A DNA stretch of 7,875 bases from an uncultured Clostridia bacterium. Lineage in GTDB: Bacteria > Bacillota > Clostridia > Oscillospirales > Acutalibacteraceae. Position numbers and translations under genes: made by a program. Every line of letters starts with the position of its first letter. The stretch's first letter is position 1. Below the pieces are notes generated by a model. That model searched no databases. It was not told the origin of the DNA and saw nothing but the letters and a program-made list of their open reading frames with translations. Of the stretch, positions 1-5,316 are shown one piece after another. The DNA lies in contig CAMOTT010000091.1 in assembly GCA_946626015.1 (NCBI GenBank), positions 1 to 7,875 on the forward strand, written 5' to 3'.

Positions 1-32
1 AAGCCCTTTGATATTATATCTTCGATATTCAC
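1..32 (-). CDS. Possible start of a further gene, cut by the window edge
   Basis: Just after the mntP stop codon (55-53) a GGAG motif lies at 48-45 and a GTG codon at 32-30, 12 nt further on. From there the frame reads MNIEDIISKGL to the edge, which looks like an ordinary protein N-terminus. A second open frame from GTG at 45-43 (VKIKREYRRYNIKGL) is equally unbroken, but its GTG overlaps the GGAG, so it has no ribosome binding site of its own at a normal distance. Only about 10 codons are visible and no family can be assigned. Position and strand suggest it is the next gene of the mntP operon. The 12-nt spacing is a little long, so the start is uncertain. Confidence 0.35.
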   Translation of the reverse strand, partial: MNIEDIISKG

Positions 33-52
33 GCTTGATTTTCACTCCAAGG

Positions 53-622
53 TCAAAATATTAGTATTTTCATCCCGATAATTATAAGAATAACTCCGCC
101 GAAGATCTCCGCTTTGCCGCCCAAAAGTCTGCCGAACTTTTTGCCGGCAAAGGAACCGGCCATGCATATAATAAAAGTCTCAATGCCGATCAGTGCGGTG
201 TAAATGAGCAGGGTGGAGATTTTGTTCACGCCGGAACATGAGAAGGTCACGCCTACGGCCAGGGCGTCAATGCTGGTGGAAATGGCAAGTAGAATCAAAT
301 ATTTCAGCCTGATATCCGATCCTTTGCGGCTGAGATTTTCGTCATCTTTTTTGAAAACAGCCTCATAGATCATCTTGCCGCCGATAAGGGCAAGCAGCCC
401 GAAAGCAACGTATTTACCGGCGGACGCTATTCTGGAACTAAAGGATATCCCTACAAAATATCCTATAATCGGCATTAAAGCCTGAAAAAAGCCGAATAAA
501 CCTGATTGTTTTAAGGAAAAAGACAGATGATTCTTTTTTGCGGACAAAGAATTTGTGACCGATACCGCGAAGGCGTCCATGGCAAGGCTGACGCCTATGA
601 GCAAAACCTCATATATTTTCAA
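53..622 (-). CDS. mntP: MntP-family manganese efflux pump
   Basis: Predicted inner-membrane exporter that lowers cytoplasmic Mn2+ (DUF204/MntP family). The protein is about 189 aa from the TTG at 622, close to the roughly 188 aa usual for the family, and has about six hydrophobic segments in two related halves. Each half carries the family's acidic signature: MDAFAVS with Asp16 and SIDALAVGV with Asp119. Also typical are GGKMIYE near 81-87 and the C-terminal KAEIFGGVILIIIG. A charged loop lies at about 91-105. Another in-frame TTG at 640 overlaps the TGA of the preceding TIM-barrel gene. I prefer TTG 622 because GGAG at 634-631 sits 8 nt before it and because it places the first Asp at position 16, as in E. 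coli MntP. No Mn-sensing yybP-ykoY riboswitch can precede it, since there is no leader. Family assignment is firm; transport of Mn2+ rather than another cation is inferred from the family. Confidence 0.9.
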   Translation of the reverse strand: MKIYEVLLIGVSLAMDAFAVSVTNSLSAKKNHLSFSLKQSGLFGFFQALMPIIGYFVGISFSSRIASAGKYVAFGLLALIGGKMIYEAVFKKDDENLSRKGSDIRLKYLILLAISTSIDALAVGVTFSCSGVNKISTLLIYTALIGIETFIICMAGSFAGKKFGRLLGGKAEIFGGVILIIIGMKILIF

Positions 623-630
623 TAAAAAGA

Positions 631-634
631 CTCC
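631..634 (-). promoter_or_regulatory. Shine-Dalgarno that decides the mntP start
   Basis: GGAG on the minus strand, 8 nt before TTG at 622. It lies inside the alternative longer frame that starts at TTG 640. The sequence ahead of TTG 640 offers only a weak GGA, so the internal TTG is the better start. Confidence 0.6.
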
Positions 635-636
635 AG

Positions 637-1509
637 TCAAATAGTTTCCAGTATTTTTTGAAGATTGGCAAGGCCTTTTTTAAGCGCGGGTATATTATCC
701 TCGTCACCCTCGAACTCGATGCTGACATATCCGCTGTATCCGCTGTTTTTCAAAATGGACAGGCATTTTTTTACGGGAACTATACCTTCGCCCAAAACGG
801 CGCCCTTAAGGAAATGACCGCCGTAGGTCTTGAAACAGCCGTCCGAAGACTCACCGGGGGCAAGGGTTTCTTTAAAGTGGAAATCTTTAACGTGGACATA
901 CTTGGCAAAGGGAGCCACGTTGGCAACTGCGGTTTCCGGGGCCTCATCAACGCACAAAAAGTTGCCGATATCCGTTAGTGTGCCAAAGTTGTCATCTGCA
1001 ACAGCCTTGATGAGTTTTAATACCCTTTCGCTGCTTTGGCAAAAGATCCCGTGATTTTCAGTCATTGTAAAAATACCCTTGCTTTTGCCGTATTCCGTGA
1101 CGGCTTTACAGCCTTTTACAAGCGTGGGCAAGGCTTCATCAAATCCTACAAACTTGTCATTTCTATCTTTAAATCCGTATGAAACGTCGTGTCTCATCAG
1201 CTTTGTTCCTAAAATCTGCGCAATATCGATGTGTTCGCAAAGCTCCTGTATCTGTTGTTCAATATCCTTGCAATTAAGAAAATCTGCGCTTACAGCGTAG
1301 TTGAGGATCGGCATATCCAGCCTTTCGGCCTCTTCACGCAGCCGCATAGCGTAGGTTTCCTTTTTTTCATTATTATGCGGGAAAAGCTCCGCAAATTCAA
1401 TACCTGCAAAACCAAGCTCCTTTGCAAGCTTGATTAGCTGGATCTGATTATATTCTTTGCTGTTTATCAAACGCTGGAAGCTGTAAGAGCTAACTCCTGG
1501 CATAATCAT
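637..1509 (-). CDS. Sugar phosphate isomerase/epimerase-like TIM-barrel protein (first of two)
   Basis: A 290-residue cytoplasmic protein of the xylose-isomerase-like TIM-barrel superfamily (AP endonuclease 2 fold; includes IolE, tagatose 3-epimerase and hydroxypyruvate isomerase relatives). The N-terminus has PGVSSYSF (strand 1) and GFAGIEFAE (strand 2, about 33-41). Likely metal ligands, by position in the barrel, are Glu151 in TENHG, Asp180 in TDIGNF, His206 in HVKDFH and Glu265 in SIEFEG. These fit the usual divalent-metal site, so the active site looks intact. The substrate cannot be read from the sequence. Two ATG codons (1509 and 1503) are possible starts; GGTGA at 1518-1514 is 4 nt from the first and 10 nt from the second, so 1503 may be the true start. 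The stop codon lies within 4 nt of, or overlaps, the possible mntP starts, implying translational coupling. It resembles its upstream neighbour in fold and motif order, but the two are clearly diverged. Confidence 0.85.
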   Translation of the reverse strand: MIMPGVSSYSFQRLINSKEYNQIQLIKLAKELGFAGIEFAELFPHNNEKKETYAMRLREEAERLDMPILNYAVSADFLNCKDIEQQIQELCEHIDIAQILGTKLMRHDVSYGFKDRNDKFVGFDEALPTLVKGCKAVTEYGKSKGIFTMTENHGIFCQSSERVLKLIKAVADDNFGTLTDIGNFLCVDEAPETAVANVAPFAKYVHVKDFHFKETLAPGESSDGCFKTYGGHFLKGAVLGEGIVPVKKCLSILKNSGYSGYVSIEFEGDEDNIPALKKGLANLQKILETI

Positions 1510-1518
1510 AAAATCACC

Positions 1519-1548
1519 GTAAAAAATAGATATTTATAGTAAAAAATA
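1519..1548 (-). repeat. 10-bp direct repeat flanking a putative -10 region
   Basis: TATTTTTTAC occurs twice on the minus strand, at 1548-1539 and 1528-1519, exactly 20 bp apart and separated by TATAAATATC. The period is about two helical turns, which would put both copies on one face of the DNA. It could be an operator, but the A/T-rich composition makes chance repetition possible. Confidence 0.5.
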
Positions 1549-1563
1549 TGGCATTATTGTCAA
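1533..1563 (-). promoter_or_regulatory. Putative sigma-A-type promoter for the second TIM-barrel gene and mntP
   Basis: A perfect TTGACA lies at 1563-1558 and includes the TGA stop of the upstream gene (1562-1560). Possible -10 boxes are TATAAA at 1538-1533 (5 of 6 matches, long 19-nt spacer) or TACTAT at 1541-1536 (4 of 6, 16-nt spacer). Transcription would begin close to 1526-1530, giving a leader of roughly 20 nt. The spacer length is not ideal in either reading, so this is a candidate only. Confidence 0.45.
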
Positions 1564-2405
1564 TTTATACGAGCCTTCAAGAAGTCGACTGCCTTGCGGA
1601 TATCTGCCTCCGGGTCATCTCCTACCTCGCGTTCTATCGTAAGAAAGCCTGTATAGCCTATCTCTCTAAGGGCGCTGAGATATTCCTCCCAGTTTACCTG
1701 ACCCTCGCCCAGGGGCACCTCCTCAAAGGAGGGGGAGGTAACTATCTCGCTCTTGACCATGCCGTAAATTATATCGGGATCTTTGAAATAAAGCTGTTTG
1801 CCATCCTTCGCGTGGGTGTGTACGATGTAGTCCTTAAGGTTGCGCACAGCCTTTGCGGGATCGTCTCCAGTTACCATGACAAGGTTGGCGGGGTCAAGGT
1901 TAACGGCAACTCCCCTTGAATTAAGGCTGTCCAAAAATCCCTTGAGGGTAGCAGAGGTTTCCGGGCCTGTTTCGATGGCAAAATGGGCGTCAATGCTGTC
2001 GGCATATTCGGCAAGCTGACCGCAGGCCTCCTGAAGTATTTTGTATCTGTCGCGCCGGCTGTCCTCGGGAATAACACCCACGTGAGTGGTAACAACGTCC
2101 GTTTCCAGATCCTTTGCAAGCTCAAGTATCCTTTTTGAACGTTCGATTTTATTCGGGTTTTGATCGGGCAGGGTAAAGCCGCCGGAGCCCAGGTCGCCGC
2201 AAAGCGCGGAGATCACAAGACCGTTGTCTTTGACCAATTTCAAAAAGTCCTTGCGTTTTTGCCCCACAAGCACCTCCGGAGCCATATCGCCGGAGGTGGA
2301 ATAAACCTGAATGCCCTGCACTCCGATCTCAGCCGCCTTTTTAACGGCGGTTCTTATATCTGTGCGAAAGCTGTCGATGATAACGCCTATTGAAAAATCT
2401 GACAT
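1560..2405 (-). CDS. Sugar phosphate isomerase/epimerase-like TIM-barrel protein (second of two)
   Basis: A 281-residue soluble protein of the xylose-isomerase-like TIM-barrel superfamily. SIGVIIDSF opens strand 1, and GVQGIQVYSTSGD (28-40) matches the second strand of IolE/epimerase relatives. Predicted metal ligands are Glu145 (AIETGPE), Asp171 (NLDPAN), His198 (HTHAKDG) and Glu258 (TIERE), all present. VPLGEGQVNWEEYL (230-243) is the common late-barrel motif of the family. The reaction is probably an isomerisation or epimerisation of a sugar or sugar phosphate; the substrate is not identifiable. The ATG at 2405 is well supported by AGGAG at 2418-2414, 8 nt upstream. It is the first gene after the terminator at 2500-2534 and so probably starts a new transcription unit with the following TIM-barrel gene and mntP, 50 nt beyond its stop. 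Confidence 0.88.
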   Translation of the reverse strand: MSDFSIGVIIDSFRTDIRTAVKKAAEIGVQGIQVYSTSGDMAPEVLVGQKRKDFLKLVKDNGLVISALCGDLGSGGFTLPDQNPNKIERSKRILELAKDLETDVVTTHVGVIPEDSRRDRYKILQEACGQLAEYADSIDAHFAIETGPETSATLKGFLDSLNSRGVAVNLDPANLVMVTGDDPAKAVRNLKDYIVHTHAKDGKQLYFKDPDIIYGMVKSEIVTSPSFEEVPLGEGQVNWEEYLSALREIGYTGFLTIEREVGDDPEADIRKAVDFLKARIN

Positions 2406-2426
2406 ATGTGTCTCTCCTTCAGCCTT

Positions 2427-2447
2427 ATAATTTAAGTTTTAAATAAT
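2427..2447. repeat. Imperfect 9-bp palindrome upstream of the TIM-barrel gene
   Basis: ATAATTTAA (2427-2435) and TTAAATAAT (2439-2447) are inverted copies with one mismatched pair and a 3-bp centre. It lies between the possible promoter and the ribosome binding site, where a repressor could act. The sequence is almost purely A/T, so chance is a real alternative. Confidence 0.35.
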
Positions 2448-2474
2448 GTTATCATAAAAAGAGAACAAAATCAA
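2446..2474 (-). promoter_or_regulatory. Weak promoter candidate for the TIM-barrel/mntP operon
   Basis: A promoter is expected between the terminator and the gene start at 2405. The best pair I see is TTGATT at 2474-2469 and TAACAT at 2451-2446 with a 17-nt spacer, each matching consensus at only 4 positions. A TATGAT at 2456-2451 is a better -10 but has no fitting -35. The whole 2406-2460 stretch is very A/T-rich, as promoter regions often are. Confidence 0.3.
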
Positions 2475-2499
2475 CAGTAGAATACTGCGGAAAAGGATA

Positions 2500-2534
2500 T
2501 AAAAATACCCGTATTCAACAAACGGAAATACGGG
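2500..2534 (-). terminator. Rho-independent terminator after the CAP-domain gene
   Basis: On the minus strand CCCGTATT (2534-2527) and AATACGGG (2515-2508) form an 8-bp perfect stem with an 11-nt loop, followed at once by TATTTTTATAT. A G-U pair can extend the base of the stem. It begins 11 nt past the stop codon at 2546 and marks the end of the fucosidase-lon-engB-lysA-CAP string. Confidence 0.85.
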
Positions 2535-2545
2535 CGTTTGGTTAT

Positions 2546-3358
2546 TCAGTTCAGTTTATAAAGCTCATCGGTCAACAGCTGATCCCAGTAGGTCTGGTAT
2601 TTTGTGGAACGGTTGTAGTAACAGCCTGTGCCGATATACTTGTAAACCGGGTTCAGGATATTTACTCTGTGTTCCTCGCAGTTGATCCAGGCTGTGAAAA
2701 CCTCTTTTGCCGTATCCTGACCGGCGGCAAGGTTTTCGGCTCTGTTGGGGCTGCGGTAGCCTTGCTCCGTGATGGTTGAATAAAAGCTCTTGCCGGTCAA
2801 GGGTCTTGTGTGGGCGAATACAACAGAGAGCTCCTTTGCCCTTATTTGAGCCGCTTTTGCCACAACTCTGCTGGCCTTGACGGGTTTCAGACCGTGTTTT
2901 TTACGCTCGGCGTTTACCAGCTTTATTATCTCGGCGTCGCAGTTTTCGAGGGAGGCGCGGTAGGCGTTTTCGTCTCTGGTGGTTTTCTGCCTGGTAGTTC
3001 TCTCCGCTGTGGTTCTTTCGGTTGTCGTTTTGTATTTGTTTCTATCCCAGGTAGTTCTCTCTCTGGTGGTCAGCTGAGTGGTCATTATCTTGTAGGTAGT
3101 TATCTCCGTTTCTCCCTTGGTAAGGGGCGGCACAGTGGTCTCCGTTACCGTTTCAAAAAGCGTTTCCGAGATGGTTTCAAAGGTGGGTTCCTCGCTTGTT
3201 TCGGGGATCTGAGCGGTGTCTGAGGTCTGACCGACGGTGAGGGTGGTCTCGCCGGGAGAGACGCTGTTTTGATGCTTGAGCACCAAAGCAAGAACAACAA
3301 GCTCAATAACAATAACAACAGCTGAGATTATTATGATCCTGGTCTTTTTGCTTTTCAA
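2546..3358 (-). CDS. Membrane-anchored CAP/SCP-domain protein with Thr-rich linker
   Basis: About 270 residues in three parts: a short basic N-terminus (KSKKTR) with one hydrophobic helix at about 7-28, which probably anchors the protein in the membrane; a Thr/Glu-rich and then Thr/Arg-rich linker at about 38-132; and a C-terminal CAP domain (YkwD-like, SCP/PR-1 family) at about 140-270. CAP hallmarks are VNAERKKHGLKPVK, HTRP (His183), RAENLA (Glu208), EEHRVNIL (His230) and the final YWDQLL. The domain should lie outside the cell. The biochemical role of bacterial CAP domains is mostly unknown, so I assign none. The start is ambiguous: TTG at 3382 overlaps the lysA TGA and has AGGA 7 nt upstream, while TTG at 3358 has the stronger GGAGG 11 nt upstream and gives a more usual N-terminus. 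The longer choice adds 8 residues. It is the last gene before the terminator. Confidence 0.85.
   Translation of the reverse strand: MKSKKTRIIIISAVVIVIELVVLALVLKHQNSVSPGETTLTVGQTSDTAQIPETSEEPTFETISETLFETVTETTVPPLTKGETEITTYKIMTTQLTTRERTTWDRNKYKTTTERTTAERTTRQKTTRDENAYRASLENCDAEIIKLVNAERKKHGLKPVKASRVVAKAAQIRAKELSVVFAHTRPLTGKSFYSTITEQGYRSPNRAENLAAGQDTAKEVFTAWINCEEHRVNILNPVYKYIGTGCYYNRSTKYQTYWDQLLTDELYKLN
2957..3070 (-). repeat. Tandem-like repeat in the coding sequence of the Thr-rich linker
   Basis: Two 14-residue units share the pattern TTRx[RK]TTxDxNxY[KR], at linker residues 97-110 (bases 3070-3029) and 121-134 (bases 2998-2957), a 24-residue period. Nine positions are identical and two conservative. 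An additional 12-bp exact DNA repeat (GGTAGTTCTCTC on the plus strand, 2993-3004 and 3050-3061) codes for the ERTT copies, 19 codons apart. This suggests the linker grew by internal duplication. Confidence 0.6.
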
Positions 3359-3369
3359 AATCCATTGCA

Positions 3370-3374
3370 CCTCC
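3370..3374 (-). promoter_or_regulatory. Shine-Dalgarno favouring the internal TTG start of the CAP gene
   Basis: GGAGG on the minus strand, 11 nt before TTG at 3358-3356 and downstream of the alternative TTG at 3382. An ATG at 3365-3363 is nearer (4 nt) but lies in a different frame that stops after about 20 codons. Confidence 0.55.
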
Positions 3375-3378
3375 GGGC

Positions 3379-4677
3379 TCAAATGTCATTCCTGACGATA
3401 TCCTCATAGGTCTCGCCCTTGACCGCAAGACGGGCTTTGCCGTTTTGCACCATGACTATGGGGGGACGGGGGATGCGGTTGTAGTTTGAGGCCATAGAGT
3501 AATTATAAGCTCCGGTACTGAGCACTGCGAGTATATCGCAGGGCTGCACCCTCTGGATCTTTGTGTTCTCCTGTATAAGGTCTCCGCTTTCGCAGCATTT
3601 TCCGGCCACGGTGGCAACAAAGTCACGTTCCCTGTTTGCTTTATTGGCGCAGACGATCTCGTAATCAGCCTGATAAAGGATGTATCTGGGGTTATCGCCC
3701 ATTCCGCCGTCAATGGAAACGTAGGTGCGCACGTTGGGGATCGTCTTGACTGCTCCCACGGTATAAAGGGTAATACCGGCTGCGCCGACAATGGAACGAC
3801 CCGGTTCGATATAGATAAAGGGCACTTTAAGCCCCAACTCCCCGGCATAGGCTTTGACAACCTTGGAGACACGCTCCATGTACTCGGTAAAGGGACGGGG
3901 AGAGTCGCTTGAAAGATATTTGATGCCAAATCCGCCGCCCAAATTGAGCTCGGACAATTCCGCGCCGGTCTTGTTTTTGACAAGGAGCATGAAATCCAGC
4001 ATTACCTTTGCGGCAAGCTCAAAGGGGTCAAGCTCAAAAATCTGGGAGCCGATATGGCAATGCAGACCGGAAAGATCAATATTGGAGGACGCAAGGGCAA
4101 GCCTGACAGCCTCAATGGCCTCGCCTGTCTCAATGGCAAAACCGAACTTTGAGTCGATCTGTCCGGTTTTGATAAAATCGTGGGTGTGGGCGTCGATGCC
4201 GGGCTTGATGCGCAGCAGTATCCTGACCTTTTTATTCTTTTCCGCAGCTATTTTGTTCAGGGTCTCAAGCTCTGTGATGTTGTCAACTATCACCCTGCCC
4301 ACGCCTGAATCAACGGCGTAAACCAGCTCGGAATAGGTCTTATTGTTGCCGTGGAAGCAAATCTTTTCAGCAGGGAAGTCCACGGAAAGGGCTGTAAAAA
4401 GCTCACCGCCTGAAACAACGTCCAGACCCATGCCCTCATCCTTTACTATTCTGCACATCTCTTTGCAGCAGAGCGCCTTACTGGCATAGAGCGCAAGGCC
4501 ATTGCCGTTATAGTTATCGTCGATGGACTTTACAAAGGCACGGCAGTTTTTGCGGATCTCGTCTTCGTCCAGAACATAGGCGGGGGTGCCGAATTTTTCC
4601 GCAAGCTCAACAGTATCTGCTCCGCCTATGGTCAGGTGCCCTTTGGCGTTGATATCAATACAATCGGAAACATACAT
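3379..4677 (-). CDS. lysA: Diaminopimelate decarboxylase
   Basis: Catalyses the last step of lysine synthesis in the cytoplasm: meso-diaminopimelate to L-lysine and CO2, with pyridoxal phosphate. The 432-residue length is normal for the family. Fold type III features run in order: YASKA with the PLP-binding Lys67; HCHIGSQ (206-212) in the barrel; the phosphate-binding LNLGGGFG (245-251); EPGRSIVG (291-298); CESGD with the catalytic Cys362 supplied by the other subunit; and GAYNYSMASNYN (389-400) with the substrate/PLP tyrosine. ATG at 4677 follows the engB stop by 18 nt and has AGGAT at 4691-4687. That gap is too short for a lysine riboswitch, so expression probably follows the upstream genes. 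The TGA end overlaps a possible TTG start of the CAP gene. LysA is favoured over other fold-III decarboxylases by the HIGSQ and CESGD motifs and the length. Confidence 0.96.
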   Translation of the reverse strand: MYVSDCIDINAKGHLTIGGADTVELAEKFGTPAYVLDEDEIRKNCRAFVKSIDDNYNGNGLALYASKALCCKEMCRIVKDEGMGLDVVSGGELFTALSVDFPAEKICFHGNNKTYSELVYAVDSGVGRVIVDNITELETLNKIAAEKNKKVRILLRIKPGIDAHTHDFIKTGQIDSKFGFAIETGEAIEAVRLALASSNIDLSGLHCHIGSQIFELDPFELAAKVMLDFMLLVKNKTGAELSELNLGGGFGIKYLSSDSPRPFTEYMERVSKVVKAYAGELGLKVPFIYIEPGRSIVGAAGITLYTVGAVKTIPNVRTYVSIDGGMGDNPRYILYQADYEIVCANKANRERDFVATVAGKCCESGDLIQENTKIQRVQPCDILAVLSTGAYNYSMASNYNRIPRPPIVMVQNGKARLAVKGETYEDIVRNDI

Positions 4678-4695
4678 AACTCACACATCCTATAC

Positions 4696-5280
4696 TTAAT
4701 TGTTTGCGCTTTGTTCAATTATTTTTCTTATCTCATCCGTTCCCTCGCCGTTAAGGGCGGAGAAAGGTATCAGTTTTATATCGCCCAGGTATTCAAACTC
4801 CCGGCTGAGAGCCTCAAGCTGAGCCTTATATTTGCCCTTGTTGAGCTTGTCGCTTTTAGTCATGGCTATTATAAAAGGACAGCCGGTCTCAACAAGGAAG
4901 TTTATCATAGTAAGGTCGTCCTTTGTAGGCTTGTGGCGCATATCCACAAGCTGGACAACGAGCCTTATGTTGCGTTGGGATTTGAAATACCCCTCCATCA
5001 GCTCCGCCCAGCGATCCTTCTCGGAGCGTGAGACCTTGGCGTAACCGTAACCGGGCAGGTCAACCAGCCTTATGCCGTCACCCTTGAAAAAATTTATAGT
5101 TACGGTTTTGCCCGGCACAGAGCTTACACGGGCAAGGCTTTTCCTGTTTAACACTTTGTTCAAAAGCGAGGATTTGCCCACGTTGGAGCGCCCTGCAAAG
5201 GCTATTTCCGGCAGGTCTGATGCCGGGAGCTGGGCGGACGTTCCGTAGGATGCCTCAAAATCAAAACTGTTAAAATTCAT
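4696..5280 (-). CDS. engB: Ribosome biogenesis GTPase EngB (YsxC/YihA)
   Basis: TRAFAC-class GTPase needed for assembly of the large ribosomal subunit; essential in several bacteria. At 194 residues it is a single G domain of normal length. Motifs: G1 GRSNVGKS (30-37), G2 threonine in PGKT (Thr59), G3 DLPG within VDLPGYGYA (74-77), G4 TKSD (141-144) and G5 SAL (174-176). FAGRSNVGKSSLLN and LVDLPGYGYAKVS are diagnostic of EngB rather than Era or Der. The ATG at 5280 is supported by AAGGA about 8 nt upstream. It follows lon by 36 nt; the lon-engB order is known in Bacillus (lonA-ysxC) and other Firmicutes. No separate promoter is evident in the gap, so it is probably co-transcribed with lon. 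Confidence 0.97.
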   Translation of the reverse strand: MNFNSFDFEASYGTSAQLPASDLPEIAFAGRSNVGKSSLLNKVLNRKSLARVSSVPGKTVTINFFKGDGIRLVDLPGYGYAKVSRSEKDRWAELMEGYFKSQRNIRLVVQLVDMRHKPTKDDLTMINFLVETGCPFIIAMTKSDKLNKGKYKAQLEALSREFEYLGDIKLIPFSALNGEGTDEIRKIIEQSANN

Positions 5281-5316
5281 AGTAATTTTCCTTTACCTGA
5301 TCATGTGCGGCGGTGT

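Noticed and set aside
2406..2545. Small RNA or riboswitch in the longest intergenic gap
   Set aside because: Apart from the terminator hairpin and an A/T-rich palindrome, I see no stable structured or conserved leader elements.
2810..3223. 137-codon plus-strand frame rich in Gly, Ser and Phe
   Set aside because: It mirrors the Thr-rich linker of the CAP gene: Thr codons read on the other strand give Gly/Ser/Val-rich sequence. No independent support.
3303..3365. Short ATG frame beginning at 3365 just after GGAGG
   Set aside because: It is out of frame with the CAP protein and stops after about 20 codons; the 4-nt distance from GGAGG is short. Probably chance.
3456..3983. 175-codon minus-strand frame within lysA
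   Set aside because: It is an out-of-frame shadow of lysA, overlapping the region coding for the EPGRS and CESGD motifs. The translation is Pro/Ser/Arg-rich without recognisable motifs.
3854..4321. 155-codon open frame on the plus strand
   Set aside because: It lies wholly antisense to lysA, whose catalytic motifs are intact across it. The translation resembles no family I know and has no convincing ribosome binding site.
4678..4695. Lysine riboswitch ahead of lysA
   Set aside because: Only 18 nt separate engB and lysA, far too short for an L-box.
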